The notes under the pieces: model-generated
What the model saw: only the letters and a program-made list of their open reading frames with translations
Databases searched by the model: none
What the model was told of the DNA's origin: nothing
Assembly (NCBI GenBank): GCA_001818365.1
Contig: MHKK01000022.1
Location: forward strand, 5,636-46,204
Reading direction: 5' to 3'
DNA from: Candidatus Komeilibacteria bacterium RIFCSPHIGHO2_01_FULL_52_14
Lineage (GTDB): Bacteria; Patescibacteriota; Patescibacteriia; UBA1558; 2-01-FULL-52-15
DNA length: 40,569 nucleotides
Made by a program: the position numbers and the translations under genes
Part shown: piece after piece, positions 14,071 to 23,166 of the stretch
Layout: every line of letters begins with the position of its first letter
Position numbering within the stretch: position 1 is the stretch's first letter

Positions 14071-14107
14071 CAGATTCTGTCTTCTTTTTTGTATCCAGCG
14101 CGCATGT

Positions 14108-14113
14108 TATACT
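14108..14113 (+). promoter_or_regulatory. -10 box for the flippase, predicts a leaderless mRNA
   Basis: TATACT ends 7 nt before ATG 14121, so transcription would start at or next to the A of the start codon. No clear -35 hexamer is found at the expected distance. Confidence 0.5.
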
Positions 14114-14120
14114 TATATAA

Positions 14121-15560
14121 ATGACGCTTACGGGGAGCACTATTGCGAGAAACACCTTGTTTTACAGCGCAGCGCTGACGGTGCAAAAGCTGCTCTCTTT
14201 TTTTTATTTTTCGTTCCTGGCTCGCTCTCTGGGTAGTGTTACTACCGGTAAATACTTTTTCGCGCTTTCCGTTGGCGGTATCGTTGCGGGCATCATAGAC
14301 GTCGGCTTGACGCCGGTCCTTGTCAGGGAAACCGCAAAGGACACGCAGCAGGCATCACGGCTCGTAAGCACGATCATCACTTTCAAACTCATACTCGTTT
14401 CGATGCTGACAGTCCTTGCCGTACTTTTTGTCCATCGCTTGTTTCCCGATCCGGTGACGCGTCAGCTTGTTGTCGCGGCGCTTATCATAGCGGTGTTTGA
14501 CAGCTTTGCCATGACTTTTTTTGCGACGATCCGCGCGCATCAAAATCTTTTGTACGAGAGCATCTCGGCCATTCTTTTCTATTGCATCGTGATCGCGCTG
14601 GGAACGTACGCGATTATCCAGCGATATGACGTCCGGGTTATCATTCTTGCCCTGCTTGCCGCGAGCTTCTGGAACATGCTTTTCGGTTATCTGATGCTGA
14701 CGAAAAAGATAGGAACCCGTGTTCGTGTCTTTTGGGAAAGTGTTTCGGCCAAGAGCATCGCCTACGCCGCAATCCCGTTTGCGATCGCTGCCGCGTTCAT
14801 TAAGGTGTATGCGTACCTCGATACGGTCATGCTCAAATATTTTGTCGGAGATGCGGCGGTCGGTATCTACAGCGTACCGTACAAGATTACGTTCGCGTTT
14901 CAATTTATTCCGATGGCGCTTGTCGCGGCGCTGTATCCCGCATTTTCGTATTACTGGAAGCATAACGCGGAGGAGCTGGGCAGAAGTTTCGCCAAATCGT
15001 TCCGGTATTTGCTTATCGTGTCGTTACCGATAGCGGGCGGGTTGTTCGCGGTTGCACCGGCTCTCATTCCCTTCGTGTACTCCGATGCCTATACGTATTC
15101 CATCGCGCCGCTTATGATTCTTCTCGTTTCGTTGCCGTTCCTGTTTATAAATTTTCCCATCGGGTCGCTTCTGAATGCATGCAATCGCCAAACGCGGCAA
15201 ACGATACATTTGGGAGTGACCATGCTTTGTAACGCGGCGCTTAATTACGTGCTTATTCCGCGCTACGGGGTCATCGGTGCCGCGGTTGCATCGACGGTAA
15301 GCACCATTTTCATATTTTTTCTCGGAATGTTCGTTGTCGCAAAACTCGTGCGCGTCGAATGGTCATCCGTTCTGCGTTTTTCCGCGGGCGCGATCGCCGT
15401 AACGCTCGCCATGGTTGCGAGCGTATTCTTTTTTTCCACTATCATGCCGTGGTTTTTGGCGGTCGTACCGGCGGCGATTGTGTATTGCGTAGGATTGTAT
15501 ATACTGCGGGTAGTTACGAAGAATGATGTTGTGGAATTCATGCAACTATTTAAACGATGA
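14121..15560 (+). CDS. Polysaccharide flippase (Wzx/MATE-like)
   Basis: This 479-residue protein is almost entirely hydrophobic, with about 12-14 predicted membrane helices. It has the N-terminal pattern of the O-antigen/polysaccharide exporters of the MVF/Wzx superfamily (IARNTLFYSAALTVQKLLSF then FLARSLG...TGKYFFAL). It would flip lipid-linked sugar repeat units across the cytoplasmic membrane. It opens a run of glycosyltransferase genes, which fits that role. The start ATG 14121 has a TATACT box 7 nt upstream and no Shine-Dalgarno site. The substrate cannot be told from the sequence. Confidence 0.9.
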   Translation: MTLTGSTIARNTLFYSAALTVQKLLSFFYFSFLARSLGSVTTGKYFFALSVGGIVAGIIDVGLTPVLVRETAKDTQQASRLVSTIITFKLILVSMLTVLAVLFVHRLFPDPVTRQLVVAALIIAVFDSFAMTFFATIRAHQNLLYESISAILFYCIVIALGTYAIIQRYDVRVIILALLAASFWNMLFGYLMLTKKIGTRVRVFWESVSAKSIAYAAIPFAIAAAFIKVYAYLDTVMLKYFVGDAAVGIYSVPYKITFAFQFIPMALVAALYPAFSYYWKHNAEELGRSFAKSFRYLLIVSLPIAGGLFAVAPALIPFVYSDAYTYSIAPLMILLVSLPFLFINFPIGSLLNACNRQTRQTIHLGVTMLCNAALNYVLIPRYGVIGAAVASTVSTIFIFFLGMFVVAKLVRVEWSSVLRFSAGAIAVTLAMVASVFFFSTIMPWFLAVVPAAIVYCVGLYILRVVTKNDVVEFMQLFKR

Positions 15561-15626
15561 ATCTCTCTCGACAAATTCAACTCATATTCAATTGCTTACG
15601 TACAACCTACTATTTTGTCTAACGGG

Positions 15627-16721
15627 ATGAAAAAAACACTTCTCTTAACACATGAGTATTATCCCTACCGCGGCGGTATCGCGCAGTACTGCTATCAGAT
15701 ATTCAGGCGCCTGCCGGCGGACCGGTATGTGGTGCTCACCGATCAGCGCGACGTCGCCCGAAAGCAGCCGGTCATCGTAAAGTCGCTGATCTCGTCGTTC
15801 GTGCGCCCGAGCTGGCTGAAGGGAATTCGCGTTGTCCAGCGGATCGTAAAAAAAGAGGGCATCGAAGTCATCGTGACGCCGCACCTGTTGCCGCTGGGGA
15901 ATATCGCACTGGCAATGCGCCGGCTGCACAAGATCCCGTATATCGTTTCCTTGCATGGGCTTGACGTCAATCTCGCACTCGAGAAAAAAAGGCACCAGGC
16001 CGTCGGTATCCTCACGGCGGCGCAACACGTGATCGCGAATAGCCAGGCCACGCTGTCGGCGGTCCGCGCCGCGTGCGGCGAGATCCCGGCGACCGTCATA
16101 ACGCCCTCCTATGATGCGGAGAAGCTGATAGTTCATGAGCCGTCACGGCAGATGCTCTTGCGTCGCTATGAGGGCCGGCCGGTCATTTTGACCGTGGGAC
16201 GTTTGGTGCGTCGTAAGGGGCAGGATACGGTGATCCGGGCCATGCCGCAGATAGTTCGCAACGTCCCTGATGCGCAGTACGTGATCGTCGGAAATGGTCC
16301 CGATTACGCTTATTTTTCCCAGTTGATTACCGAGCTGCGGTTACGCAGGTTCGTGGACATCGTTACCGACGTTTCCGATACCTCGCTTGGTGCTTATTAT
16401 TCGATAGCATCGATTTTTGCGATGCCCACGCGAGCCATCGGCCCCGACGTGGAAGGATTCGGTATCGTGTATCTTGAAGCGGCGCATTTCAAGCTCCCCA
16501 TTGTTGCAGGCAAGGGCGGAGGAGCGGAGGAAGCGCTGGGCGGTGACAAGAACGGCATCCTGCTTTCGGGAGAAAGCGCCGACGAGGTTGCCGACGCTAT
16601 CGTGAATTTATTGCATGATCGTGAGCTTTCGGCATATCTCGGCTCGCAAGCCCAGAGTCGCCTTGCATCGCTTCCGACATGGGATGACCAGGCACAGCGG
16701 TTCTCCGCTTTGTTAAAATGA
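15627..16721 (+). CDS. Glycosyltransferase, GT4 family
   Basis: A GT-B fold retaining glycosyltransferase of 364 residues. The N-terminal half has the acceptor-side motif HEYYPYRGGIAQY. The C-terminal donor-binding half has ILTVGRLVRRKGQDT near 190 and the E-x7-E region EGFGIVYLEAAHFKLPIVAG near 276. It probably adds a sugar to a lipid-linked glycan at the inner face of the membrane. ATG 15627 is preferred to a TTG four codons upstream because the sequence from MKKTLLLTHEYY is the typical family start. The donor and acceptor are unknown. Confidence 0.9.
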   Translation: MKKTLLLTHEYYPYRGGIAQYCYQIFRRLPADRYVVLTDQRDVARKQPVIVKSLISSFVRPSWLKGIRVVQRIVKKEGIEVIVTPHLLPLGNIALAMRRLHKIPYIVSLHGLDVNLALEKKRHQAVGILTAAQHVIANSQATLSAVRAACGEIPATVITPSYDAEKLIVHEPSRQMLLRRYEGRPVILTVGRLVRRKGQDTVIRAMPQIVRNVPDAQYVIVGNGPDYAYFSQLITELRLRRFVDIVTDVSDTSLGAYYSIASIFAMPTRAIGPDVEGFGIVYLEAAHFKLPIVAGKGGGAEEALGGDKNGILLSGESADEVADAIVNLLHDRELSAYLGSQAQSRLASLPTWDDQAQRFSALLK

Positions 16722-16739
16722 TTCGACGCAGAAGCACGT

Positions 16740-17906
16740 ATGAAGACATTTGATGTCATTATGGTTAACATGTCCTCGTATGCCGAATGGCAGCGCGGGA
16801 CCAGCAATCGGAACTATCATGTGCTTCGCGAGCTTGCCCATGACAGTCGCGTTGGAAAAATTCTGGCCGTCGATTACCCTCCCCTCACGATAAAGCGCGG
16901 GATACGGAATTATATGGAAAATATTTTTCCCACTCTTTCGGGCGGATCGGTTCTCACGTTCGGCGCCGCCGACAAACTGACGAAACTGGGCGACAAGTTG
17001 TTCGTGTATACGAACAGCGCCTTTTTTCTTTCTCCGGATCGCTTTATCAAACGACTGAAAGCCATGGCGCATATCTGCGGACTCTCGGATTACCTTCTCT
17101 GGTCTTTTTTCCCGCCGGTCATGGAGTACACGCAGACCCTCGGTCAGAAGCTGACGGTCTTCGACGCCGTGGACAACTGGATCGAGCACCCCTCGTACGT
17201 CAAGTTTAAGGAGCGTTTGAAGCGCAATTATCAGTACGTTAAGCAGCACAGCGACGTTATTTTTACCGTCGCGCAGGATTTGATGCGTTTGTTCGACAAT
17301 CAGCCCAACGTGTACTGGATACCGAACGGCGTCGAGCTTTCGCACTATCAGAGCAAGCACATTCTGATCAATCGTGACATCGCGAATATTCCCAAACCGA
17401 TTGTCGGGTACATCGGCGTCATACAGGAACGCGTCGACACGGAGCTCATCGTACAGCTTGCCTCAAAGAACCCCACGAAGTCATTCGTGCTCGTCGGCCC
17501 GGTCTGGCGGGAGGAAGACAAAAAGACGCTGGCGCGCGCTTCGAACATTTTCTTGCTCGGCTACAAGAGCTACGATGAAGCCCCCGCGTACATACAGCAG
17601 TTCGATGTCGCAATGATTCCGCACCGGCGCTCGACGTTCATCGAATCGACGAATCCCATGAAGATGTACGAATACCTGGCATGCGGCAAACCCGTCGTGG
17701 CAACACGCGAATCCGGAGCCGCGCTGTTCAACGAGTTCGTGTATCTCGCGGACGATGCCGAGGATTTTAACCGTAAACTCTACCACGCGTTACAGGAGGA
17801 TTCGCCTGAAAAACAAAAAGCACGCAGGGCCGCGGTTGAAGAGCACTCGTGGCAGAATGTCGTGAAACAGATGCTCGACATTATCGAGAAAAAAATGGGG
17901 TATTAA
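16740..17906 (+). CDS. Glycosyltransferase, GT4-like (TuaH-type)
   Basis: The 388-residue protein has the GT-B layout. Its C-terminal half has IVGYIGVIQERVD near 220, then VLVGP, and the donor-site segment STNPMKMYEYLACGKPVVAT near 303. The central segment TVFDAVDNWIEHPSY, followed by TVAQDL and WIPNGVE, is typical of the TuaH-like branch involved in cell-wall polysaccharides. It follows the previous glycosyltransferase by 18 nt and is 1 nt from the next one, so the cluster is an operon. The sugar specificity is not evident. Confidence 0.87.
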   Translation: MKTFDVIMVNMSSYAEWQRGTSNRNYHVLRELAHDSRVGKILAVDYPPLTIKRGIRNYMENIFPTLSGGSVLTFGAADKLTKLGDKLFVYTNSAFFLSPDRFIKRLKAMAHICGLSDYLLWSFFPPVMEYTQTLGQKLTVFDAVDNWIEHPSYVKFKERLKRNYQYVKQHSDVIFTVAQDLMRLFDNQPNVYWIPNGVELSHYQSKHILINRDIANIPKPIVGYIGVIQERVDTELIVQLASKNPTKSFVLVGPVWREEDKKTLARASNIFLLGYKSYDEAPAYIQQFDVAMIPHRRSTFIESTNPMKMYEYLACGKPVVATRESGAALFNEFVYLADDAEDFNRKLYHALQEDSPEKQKARRAAVEEHSWQNVVKQMLDIIEKKMGY

Positions 17907-17907
17907 C

Positions 17908-18768
17908 ATGGATTGTTCGATCATCATCGTGACCTGGAACGTGCGCGAGCTTGTCGATGCCTGTATCCGTTCACTGCGGGATGGCGCAGGCGCTCTTTCG
18001 TATGAGATTATCGTGGTCGATAACGCTTCGTCGGATGGGACCGCGGAGCATGTCCGCAAAACATTTCCGAACGTAATGGTACTGGCGCAGAAACATAATC
18101 TGGGTTTTGCGGCAGCGAATAATCGCGGTTGCGAGCATGCACGCGGCAGGTTTTTTGTTTTTTTGAACCCAGATACGGAAGTCAGGAAGGGTGCGCTTGA
18201 ACGTCTCGTTCGCTTTATGGACGCAGATCAAAAGGTTGCCATTGCCGCTCCGAAGATCGAGAATCCCGACGGTTCTTTTCAGCAGGGATCGATCCGCAGG
18301 GATCCGTCGCTGCCGGCGCTGCTGCTGATTCTCCTGAAGGTTCAGCGCCTGTTTCAGGGGGGCCGTGCGCTTTCCTCGTATTACTACCGGGATTTCGATC
18401 CGGGAAAGACGCAAGACGTTCCGCAGGCGATGGGGGCGTGTCTCTGTGTCCGCGCGGACGTTATGCGGTCGCTGCGGTATTTCGATGAGCGGTTTTTTCT
18501 GTGGTTCGAGGAGGTCGATCTGTGCCGGCGTGTCCGCGCGGCGCAGTACCGCGTCGTCTTCGTTTCGGATGCCGTTGTAATGCATCACGGAGCACAGAGC
18601 TTTCGACAGCAACTCCCGCTCCGCAAACAGCTCGAATATAACCGGAGCGCTTTCCGCTATTTTTATAAGTACCACGGTGCGGGAGCCGCGTTGCTCCTCG
18701 CCTGCACGATGCCGTTTAATCTGCTGATCTCCGTTTGTTATCAGGCGGTAAAAAAATATGCGCATTGA
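17908..18768 (+). CDS. Glycosyltransferase, GT2 family (rhamnosyltransferase-like)
   Basis: A GT-A fold enzyme of 286 residues. It starts with SIIIVTWNVRELVDAC and has VVDNASSDGT near 33, and the metal-binding DXD-type motif FLNPDTE near 87. The acceptor-side segment FFLWFEEVDLCRRVRAAQY near 195 matches the WbbL-like rhamnosyltransferase branch. A C-terminal hydrophobic stretch may tether it to the membrane. It overlaps the next gene by 11 nt, which supports coupled translation. Rhamnose as donor is only a suggestion from the family. Confidence 0.9.
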   Translation: MDCSIIIVTWNVRELVDACIRSLRDGAGALSYEIIVVDNASSDGTAEHVRKTFPNVMVLAQKHNLGFAAANNRGCEHARGRFFVFLNPDTEVRKGALERLVRFMDADQKVAIAAPKIENPDGSFQQGSIRRDPSLPALLLILLKVQRLFQGGRALSSYYYRDFDPGKTQDVPQAMGACLCVRADVMRSLRYFDERFFLWFEEVDLCRRVRAAQYRVVFVSDAVVMHHGAQSFRQQLPLRKQLEYNRSAFRYFYKYHGAGAALLLACTMPFNLLISVCYQAVKKYAH

Positions 18769-20224
18769 AGAGCTGGTTCGAACCGATTGGGCCGTCGTAA
18801 CCGGACTCAGTTTAATCCTGCTGGACGTCGTCTCGCTTGCGGCGTATGTTTTTCCTTTCGTCAACTGGGTAGTGCTTCCGGTCATTGTCGTGGCTTACGC
18901 GTGCGCTCTGTATCTGAAACCGAAGGCCGCTCTGGCGGTGCCTTTGGCCGAATTGGCCTGGGGATCTTTTGGCGCATCCCTGGCATGGGACCTGGGCATG
19001 TTTCACGTAACGCTGCGCACCCTGCTTTTTGTATTGACGCTCGGCATGTTCCTGTTCCGTATCCGCTCGTTGTCGTTTCCGCGTTTTTTCCGGTCACAAT
19101 CCGGCGCGATTGCCCTTTCGATAGCGGCTGCGGTCGCCTGGGGGCTCGCGGTAGCTCTTGTTCGCCAGCAACCGTTCAACCAATTGTATCTTGATGTGAA
19201 CGCATACCTCTTTGGGCTGTATGTCCTGCCCTGGGCGGCGGTGCTGAGACGCGAAGATCTGCCGATGCTCGCATCGGTAGTAGTCGGAGCTGCGATGGCG
19301 CTTGCCGGCAAAACTCTTTTTTTGTTTCATGTTTTTGCAAGCGGTTACGAGTTTCTGAACCCCCACTACCTGTACCTGTGGATCCGTGATACGCGGATCG
19401 GAGAAATAACGCTTGCAGGAAGCGTATGGAGGATTTTTATCCAATCGCAGCTCTATATCGGCATCGTGCTTCTTGGAGCGATTCTCGCCGCGGGTTTTTC
19501 ACGGCGGATGTCCTTCAAATATCTTACCGCGGTAAGCATACTTGCGGCGGCGCTCCTTGCGAGCTCGTCCCGTAGTTATTGGCTCGGATTTGCGGTTGCC
19601 CTTGTTTCCATCGCTGCCGTGTCGGCTGTCCTGAAATTGCGAATGTCATATGCGCGGACCGCAGTGGCGCTCGGGTCCTCCTTGGTGTGTGCGATTCTGC
19701 TGCTTGTTGTTCTGGTCCTTCCCTCGGGCGGCAGGGGAGCGGCGATGTTCTTGGCAGGTCGCATTTCACTGAACGATGCAGCCGGCAGTTCCCGGATGCA
19801 GCAGCTTCCGCCGCTTCTGCGTGCGATAGGCAAGCACGTGATAGCCGGAAGCGGTTTCGGGCAGACCGTTACCTTCTCGTCAAGCGATCCGAGGATCCGG
19901 ACTCCACAGAACCCTTCGGGTACCGTGAACACGTACGCGTTCGAGTGGGGGTATCTTGATCAGCTTTTGAAAATGGGGTTCATTGGTTTCGCGGTCTTTG
20001 CGGGCGCGCTCCTGTATCTCGCCTACTGCCTTGCTTCGGCCCTGAAGCGCGCCGGTGATCGTGCGGCACCCATGACCGTTCTTTTCTCCGGTCTCATTTT
20101 TATCGCCGCGGTCCATATGACCAGTCCCTATCTGAATCACCCCCTGGGAATCGGCTACCTGGCGCTTCTGCTGGCGATTCTGTATGCTCGTACTGAAAAC
20201 GCATATGCCCCGAGTCTCCATTAG
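18758..20224 (+). CDS. O-antigen polymerase/ligase-like membrane protein
   Basis: The 488-residue protein has about 11-12 hydrophobic helices and one large external loop between the helix ending near residue 325 and the one near 405. The loop carries SSRMQQLPPLLRAIGKH and GSGFGQTV. This arrangement and the SSSRSYWLGF segment just before it are characteristic of the Wzy/WaaL (Wzy_C) superfamily, which joins lipid-linked glycan units or transfers them to an acceptor. Whether it is polymerase or ligase cannot be decided. It sits inside the glycosyltransferase operon and overlaps both neighbours. Confidence 0.85.
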   Translation: MRIEELVRTDWAVVTGLSLILLDVVSLAAYVFPFVNWVVLPVIVVAYACALYLKPKAALAVPLAELAWGSFGASLAWDLGMFHVTLRTLLFVLTLGMFLFRIRSLSFPRFFRSQSGAIALSIAAAVAWGLAVALVRQQPFNQLYLDVNAYLFGLYVLPWAAVLRREDLPMLASVVVGAAMALAGKTLFLFHVFASGYEFLNPHYLYLWIRDTRIGEITLAGSVWRIFIQSQLYIGIVLLGAILAAGFSRRMSFKYLTAVSILAAALLASSSRSYWLGFAVALVSIAAVSAVLKLRMSYARTAVALGSSLVCAILLLVVLVLPSGGRGAAMFLAGRISLNDAAGSSRMQQLPPLLRAIGKHVIAGSGFGQTVTFSSSDPRIRTPQNPSGTVNTYAFEWGYLDQLLKMGFIGFAVFAGALLYLAYCLASALKRAGDRAAPMTVLFSGLIFIAAVHMTSPYLNHPLGIGYLALLLAILYARTENAYAPSLH

Positions 20225-21203
20225 TTTGGCCACGTACAACAGTGAGCGGTATGCACGGACCTTTTGCCGCAGTTTACTCTCACAAACGTTTACCGATTGG
20301 GAGCTTTTGATCGTTGATAACAATTCATTCGATCATTCCGTTGAGATCATTCAGGAGCTGATTCCCAACGCGCGCATTTTTCGCCAGAAAAAAAATTTGG
20401 GGTTCGCTCGCGCGCATAATCTGGTAATCGGTTGGACCAGCAGCCCGTACGTGTTCGTCGTCAATCACGACATGATATTCGAGCCGGATTGTCTGGAAAA
20501 AATGGTGGCCGCAATGGATCGCGTGGATGACGTCGCGGCGGTGGGCGGCGCGCTTCTGTATTGGGATTTTGAAGAGCACAAGACAACGCGGCAGATCGAC
20601 AGCATGGGGCTTTCAATTATGAAGAGCTACCGGATCGTGGACCGGCTTCAAGGGGAGCAGATGACGCAACGCGAGGCGGAGCAGGTGTTTGGAGTGAGCG
20701 GTGCCATGGTGCTCTTGCGCCGCGCGGCGCTTGATGCGGTCAAGATCCCAGTGCGGAATACGGGCAGTGCACACGGTTTTGAATTTTTTGATGAGGATTT
20801 TTTTTGCTACAAAGAGGACGCGGATCTCGCATGGCGTCTTGCCATTGCCGGCTGGAAAAGTTACGTGGACCCTGTTGCGGTTGCCTATCATCACCGGAAC
20901 GTAACCGGGCAATCAGCCGGATGGCACGACCGGAAGCAGCGCCGCGAGATTAACCGTTACTCGTACCGGAACCACTTACTGATGATCTATAAAAATCATT
21001 TTTGGCCCGTTACGCTCCGTCACCTGCTGGCGATCAAATGGTTCGAGTTCCAAAAATTTTGGTATCTGCTGTTTCTGGACCGGTCAAGTTTGACGGGTTT
21101 GGGCGAAGCGCTGCGTTTCTATCCGAAGATGCGGAGAAAGCGTCGGCAGATACAGGCGAAACGGCGCCTCACGACACGGGAATTTAACGAGTGGTTGCAA
21201 TGA
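20205..21203 (+). CDS. Glycosyltransferase, GT2 family
   Basis: A 332-residue GT-A enzyme: VSISLATYNSERY at the start, LLIVDNNSFD near 34, NLGFARAHN near 64 and the metal-binding region VVNHDMIF (an NHD variant of DXD) near 83. The acceptor motif FCYKEDADLAWRLAIAGWK lies near 200. The C-terminal ~90 residues are basic and aromatic, probably lying on the membrane. I chose ATG 20205; the ATG at 20184 would add seven residues without family similarity. It overlaps the polymerase gene before it by 20 nt and the next gene by 4 nt (ATGA). Confidence 0.88.
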   Translation: MPRVSISLATYNSERYARTFCRSLLSQTFTDWELLIVDNNSFDHSVEIIQELIPNARIFRQKKNLGFARAHNLVIGWTSSPYVFVVNHDMIFEPDCLEKMVAAMDRVDDVAAVGGALLYWDFEEHKTTRQIDSMGLSIMKSYRIVDRLQGEQMTQREAEQVFGVSGAMVLLRRAALDAVKIPVRNTGSAHGFEFFDEDFFCYKEDADLAWRLAIAGWKSYVDPVAVAYHHRNVTGQSAGWHDRKQRREINRYSYRNHLLMIYKNHFWPVTLRHLLAIKWFEFQKFWYLLFLDRSSLTGLGEALRFYPKMRRKRRQIQAKRRLTTREFNEWLQ

Positions 21204-22015
21204 ACATCGACGTCTCAATTATCGTTTTGAATTATCGGGCTCGCAATCTGATTAAGGAGCAGCTGCGACATTTTTTGTCACAGCAAACGAAGTGCCTATA
21301 CGAAGTGATCGTCGTCGATAACGATTCGGGAGACGGGATACAGGACGTTCTGGCAAAAGATTTCCCGGGCGTAACTTTTATTCAGACCGGGAAGAACCGT
21401 GGCTATGCTGCCGGCAACAACGCCGCTCTTCGGGTCGCAGGGGGGCGGTACTGTCTCATCGTCAATCCCGATATCGTGCTCACTGCCGAAGCCGTTGATC
21501 GTCTTTTTACGTTCATGGAAGCTCATCCGCGCGTGGGGCTTGCGGGACCCATGCTCACCAACGCGGACGGCTCATTGCAATACTCCTGTTTGCGCTTTCC
21601 GACGGTAGTACTTCCGTTCATGCGAAGAACGCCGTTTGCCCGGACCGCGTGGGGGAAGCGATGGCTTGCCTCGTATTTTATGGAGGACTGGGATCATGCG
21701 GCAGCACGGGACGTTGACTGGCTGTTCGGCGCATTCCTGATGGCGCGGCGAAAGGCCGTTGACGAGGTAGGAATGCTCGACGAGCAGTTTTTTCTGTACA
21801 TGGAGGACACGGACTGGTGTCGCCGTTTCTGGCAGCACGGCTGGGCGGTCTACTATGTTCCGGAAGCAAAACTAATACATTTGCTGCGCCGGTCCTCGGA
21901 AGGATCGTTGTGGTCGATCGCCAGTAATCCGCTTGCGCGCGTGCACCTCGGCAGCTTTTTCCGTTACACGAGAAAATATTTTCGGGCGAAAAATCCGCAC
22001 AGCGGAAGCGTTTGA
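21200..22015 (+). CDS. Glycosyltransferase, GT2 family
   Basis: A 271-residue GT-A enzyme with VSIIVLNYRARNL, VVDNDSGDG, NRGYAAGNNAAL and the DXD-type LIVNPDIVL near 88. The acceptor segment FFLYMEDTDWCRRFWQHGW near 195 is typical of WbbL-like members, as in the enzyme at 17908. It starts with ATGA overlap at 21200-21203 and is the last gene of the glycan cluster. The next gene has its own -10 box. Confidence 0.9.
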   Translation: MNIDVSIIVLNYRARNLIKEQLRHFLSQQTKCLYEVIVVDNDSGDGIQDVLAKDFPGVTFIQTGKNRGYAAGNNAALRVAGGRYCLIVNPDIVLTAEAVDRLFTFMEAHPRVGLAGPMLTNADGSLQYSCLRFPTVVLPFMRRTPFARTAWGKRWLASYFMEDWDHAAARDVDWLFGAFLMARRKAVDEVGMLDEQFFLYMEDTDWCRRFWQHGWAVYYVPEAKLIHLLRRSSEGSLWSIASNPLARVHLGSFFRYTRKYFRAKNPHSGSV

Positions 22016-22021
22016 TTGTGG

Positions 22022-22027
22022 TATACT
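22022..22027 (+). promoter_or_regulatory. -10 box for the VIT-family gene, predicts a leaderless mRNA
   Basis: TATACT ends 6 nt before ATG 22034, which places the transcription start on the start codon. A good -35 hexamer is not obvious upstream. Confidence 0.5.
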
Positions 22028-22033
22028 TACTCG

Positions 22034-22759
22034 ATGGAACAGCATAAGCGAGCCGGATTCATTCATCACGAAAATTCGCGCATCATGTCGGTTTTGCGCG
22101 AAGTGGTTTTTGGCTCCGAGGACGGCATGGTGTCAACTCTGGGAGCTCTGACGGGGATTGCTGTCGGTACCAGCAATCATTTTACCGTTGTGCTGGCCGG
22201 GTTCGTCATCATTCTGGTCGAATCCATTTCCATGGCCGTCGGCGCGTACTTATCGGAGAAATCGGAAAAAGAGGTTGAACAGCGTAAACTGGACGAGGAA
22301 CGCATCGAGCTCCGCGAAATGCCGGATCACGAACGTGAGGAATTGGTCGAGATGTATGAGCGTGACGGATGGCCGAAGGATCTGTCGAGCAAGATGGCGG
22401 AGGTCGCATCCAAGAACGAGGAGCTTTTTTTGAAGGAAATGGCGTACCGCGAATTGTCGATCGCGCACGGAAAAGAAGAGGCGACGGCGCTTCGCGGCGG
22501 TGTATACATGTTTTTCGCGTACATGATCGGTGGTGCAATCCCGCTGGTACCCTACATTTTTTTGCCGATAGCGACCGCCATGCTTGTCTCCATCGTCGTA
22601 ACGTTCACCGGGTTGTTTCTGCTTGGAGTTGCAACAACGCGTTTCACGCGCCGGGTCTGGTGGCGGGCAGGTTTTGAGATGCTGGTCCTTGCCAGCGCAG
22701 CCGCCATAGCCGGCACGATCATCGGCACGCTCGCTAACAAATATATTGCCGGCGCATGA
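22034..22759 (+). CDS. VIT1/CCC1-family membrane protein (probable Fe/Mn transporter)
   Basis: The 241-residue protein has the VIT family plan: helix 1 starts with VVFGSEDGMVSTLGALTGIAVG near residue 24, helix 2 carries VESISMAVGAYLSEKSEKE, then a charged cytoplasmic region (residues ~75-155), rich in Glu and Met, and three C-terminal helices. In plants and yeast these proteins move Fe2+ or Mn2+ out of the cytoplasm; the Glu-rich middle part is the metal-binding domain in that family. The substrate here is inferred. ATG 22034 is preferred over a TTG at 22016, because a TATACT box lies between them. Confidence 0.88.
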   Translation: MEQHKRAGFIHHENSRIMSVLREVVFGSEDGMVSTLGALTGIAVGTSNHFTVVLAGFVIILVESISMAVGAYLSEKSEKEVEQRKLDEERIELREMPDHEREELVEMYERDGWPKDLSSKMAEVASKNEELFLKEMAYRELSIAHGKEEATALRGGVYMFFAYMIGGAIPLVPYIFLPIATAMLVSIVVTFTGLFLLGVATTRFTRRVWWRAGFEMLVLASAAAIAGTIIGTLANKYIAGA

Positions 22760-23118
22760 ATACGTTTAACGTTCCGAAGAAACGCTCGGTACTCTTTCAG
22801 GCCTGGCTCGCGCTCGGAATTCTTTCATGCTTCGCTTTTTTTATATTTCTCGCGAGCGAATCGGTTTTCTTGCGTTCGAGCTGCTGTTCCTGCCCTCAGA
22901 ACCAGTGGAAACTCGGCTCGGCTGTTTTTGAGGTCGCGTCGCTCGTTTCGTACCCTCCGAATTCATGTTCGGAAGCGCGGTGCAGCCGTTACGGCTGTAC
23001 GTTCGCCCGGAACATTTTTCCCGTCGATCTGTTCGTGACCGCGCTCGTGGCACTGAACGCGGCAACCATACTGCATGCCAGACGAAAGAGGACCGTTGTG
23101 CTGCCGATGAACGGTTGA
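22756..23118 (+). CDS. Small Cys-rich membrane protein, unknown
   Basis: The 120-residue protein has one hydrophobic helix near residues 14-33 and a second near 93-108. Between them lies an outer or inner loop of about 55 residues with seven Cys (SSCCSCPQN, then SCSEARCSRYGC). I do not recognise the family. It overlaps the VIT-family gene by ATGA, so the two are probably translated together. A link to metal handling or to disulfide chemistry is possible but unproven. A lysS promoter starts right at its stop. Confidence 0.6.
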   Translation: MNTFNVPKKRSVLFQAWLALGILSCFAFFIFLASESVFLRSSCCSCPQNQWKLGSAVFEVASLVSYPPNSCSEARCSRYGCTFARNIFPVDLFVTALVALNAATILHARRKRTVVLPMNG

Positions 23119-23143
23119 TTTTTAGGTTCGGTACGGGTATAGT
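23115..23143 (+). promoter_or_regulatory. Candidate promoter of lysS-serS
   Basis: TTGATT (23115-23120) and TATAGT (23138-23143) are 17 bp apart. The predicted start near 23150 gives a leader of about 17 nt to ATG 23167. Confidence 0.55.
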
Positions 23144-23166
23144 GAACGCTGCAGCGGCCTTTTTTT

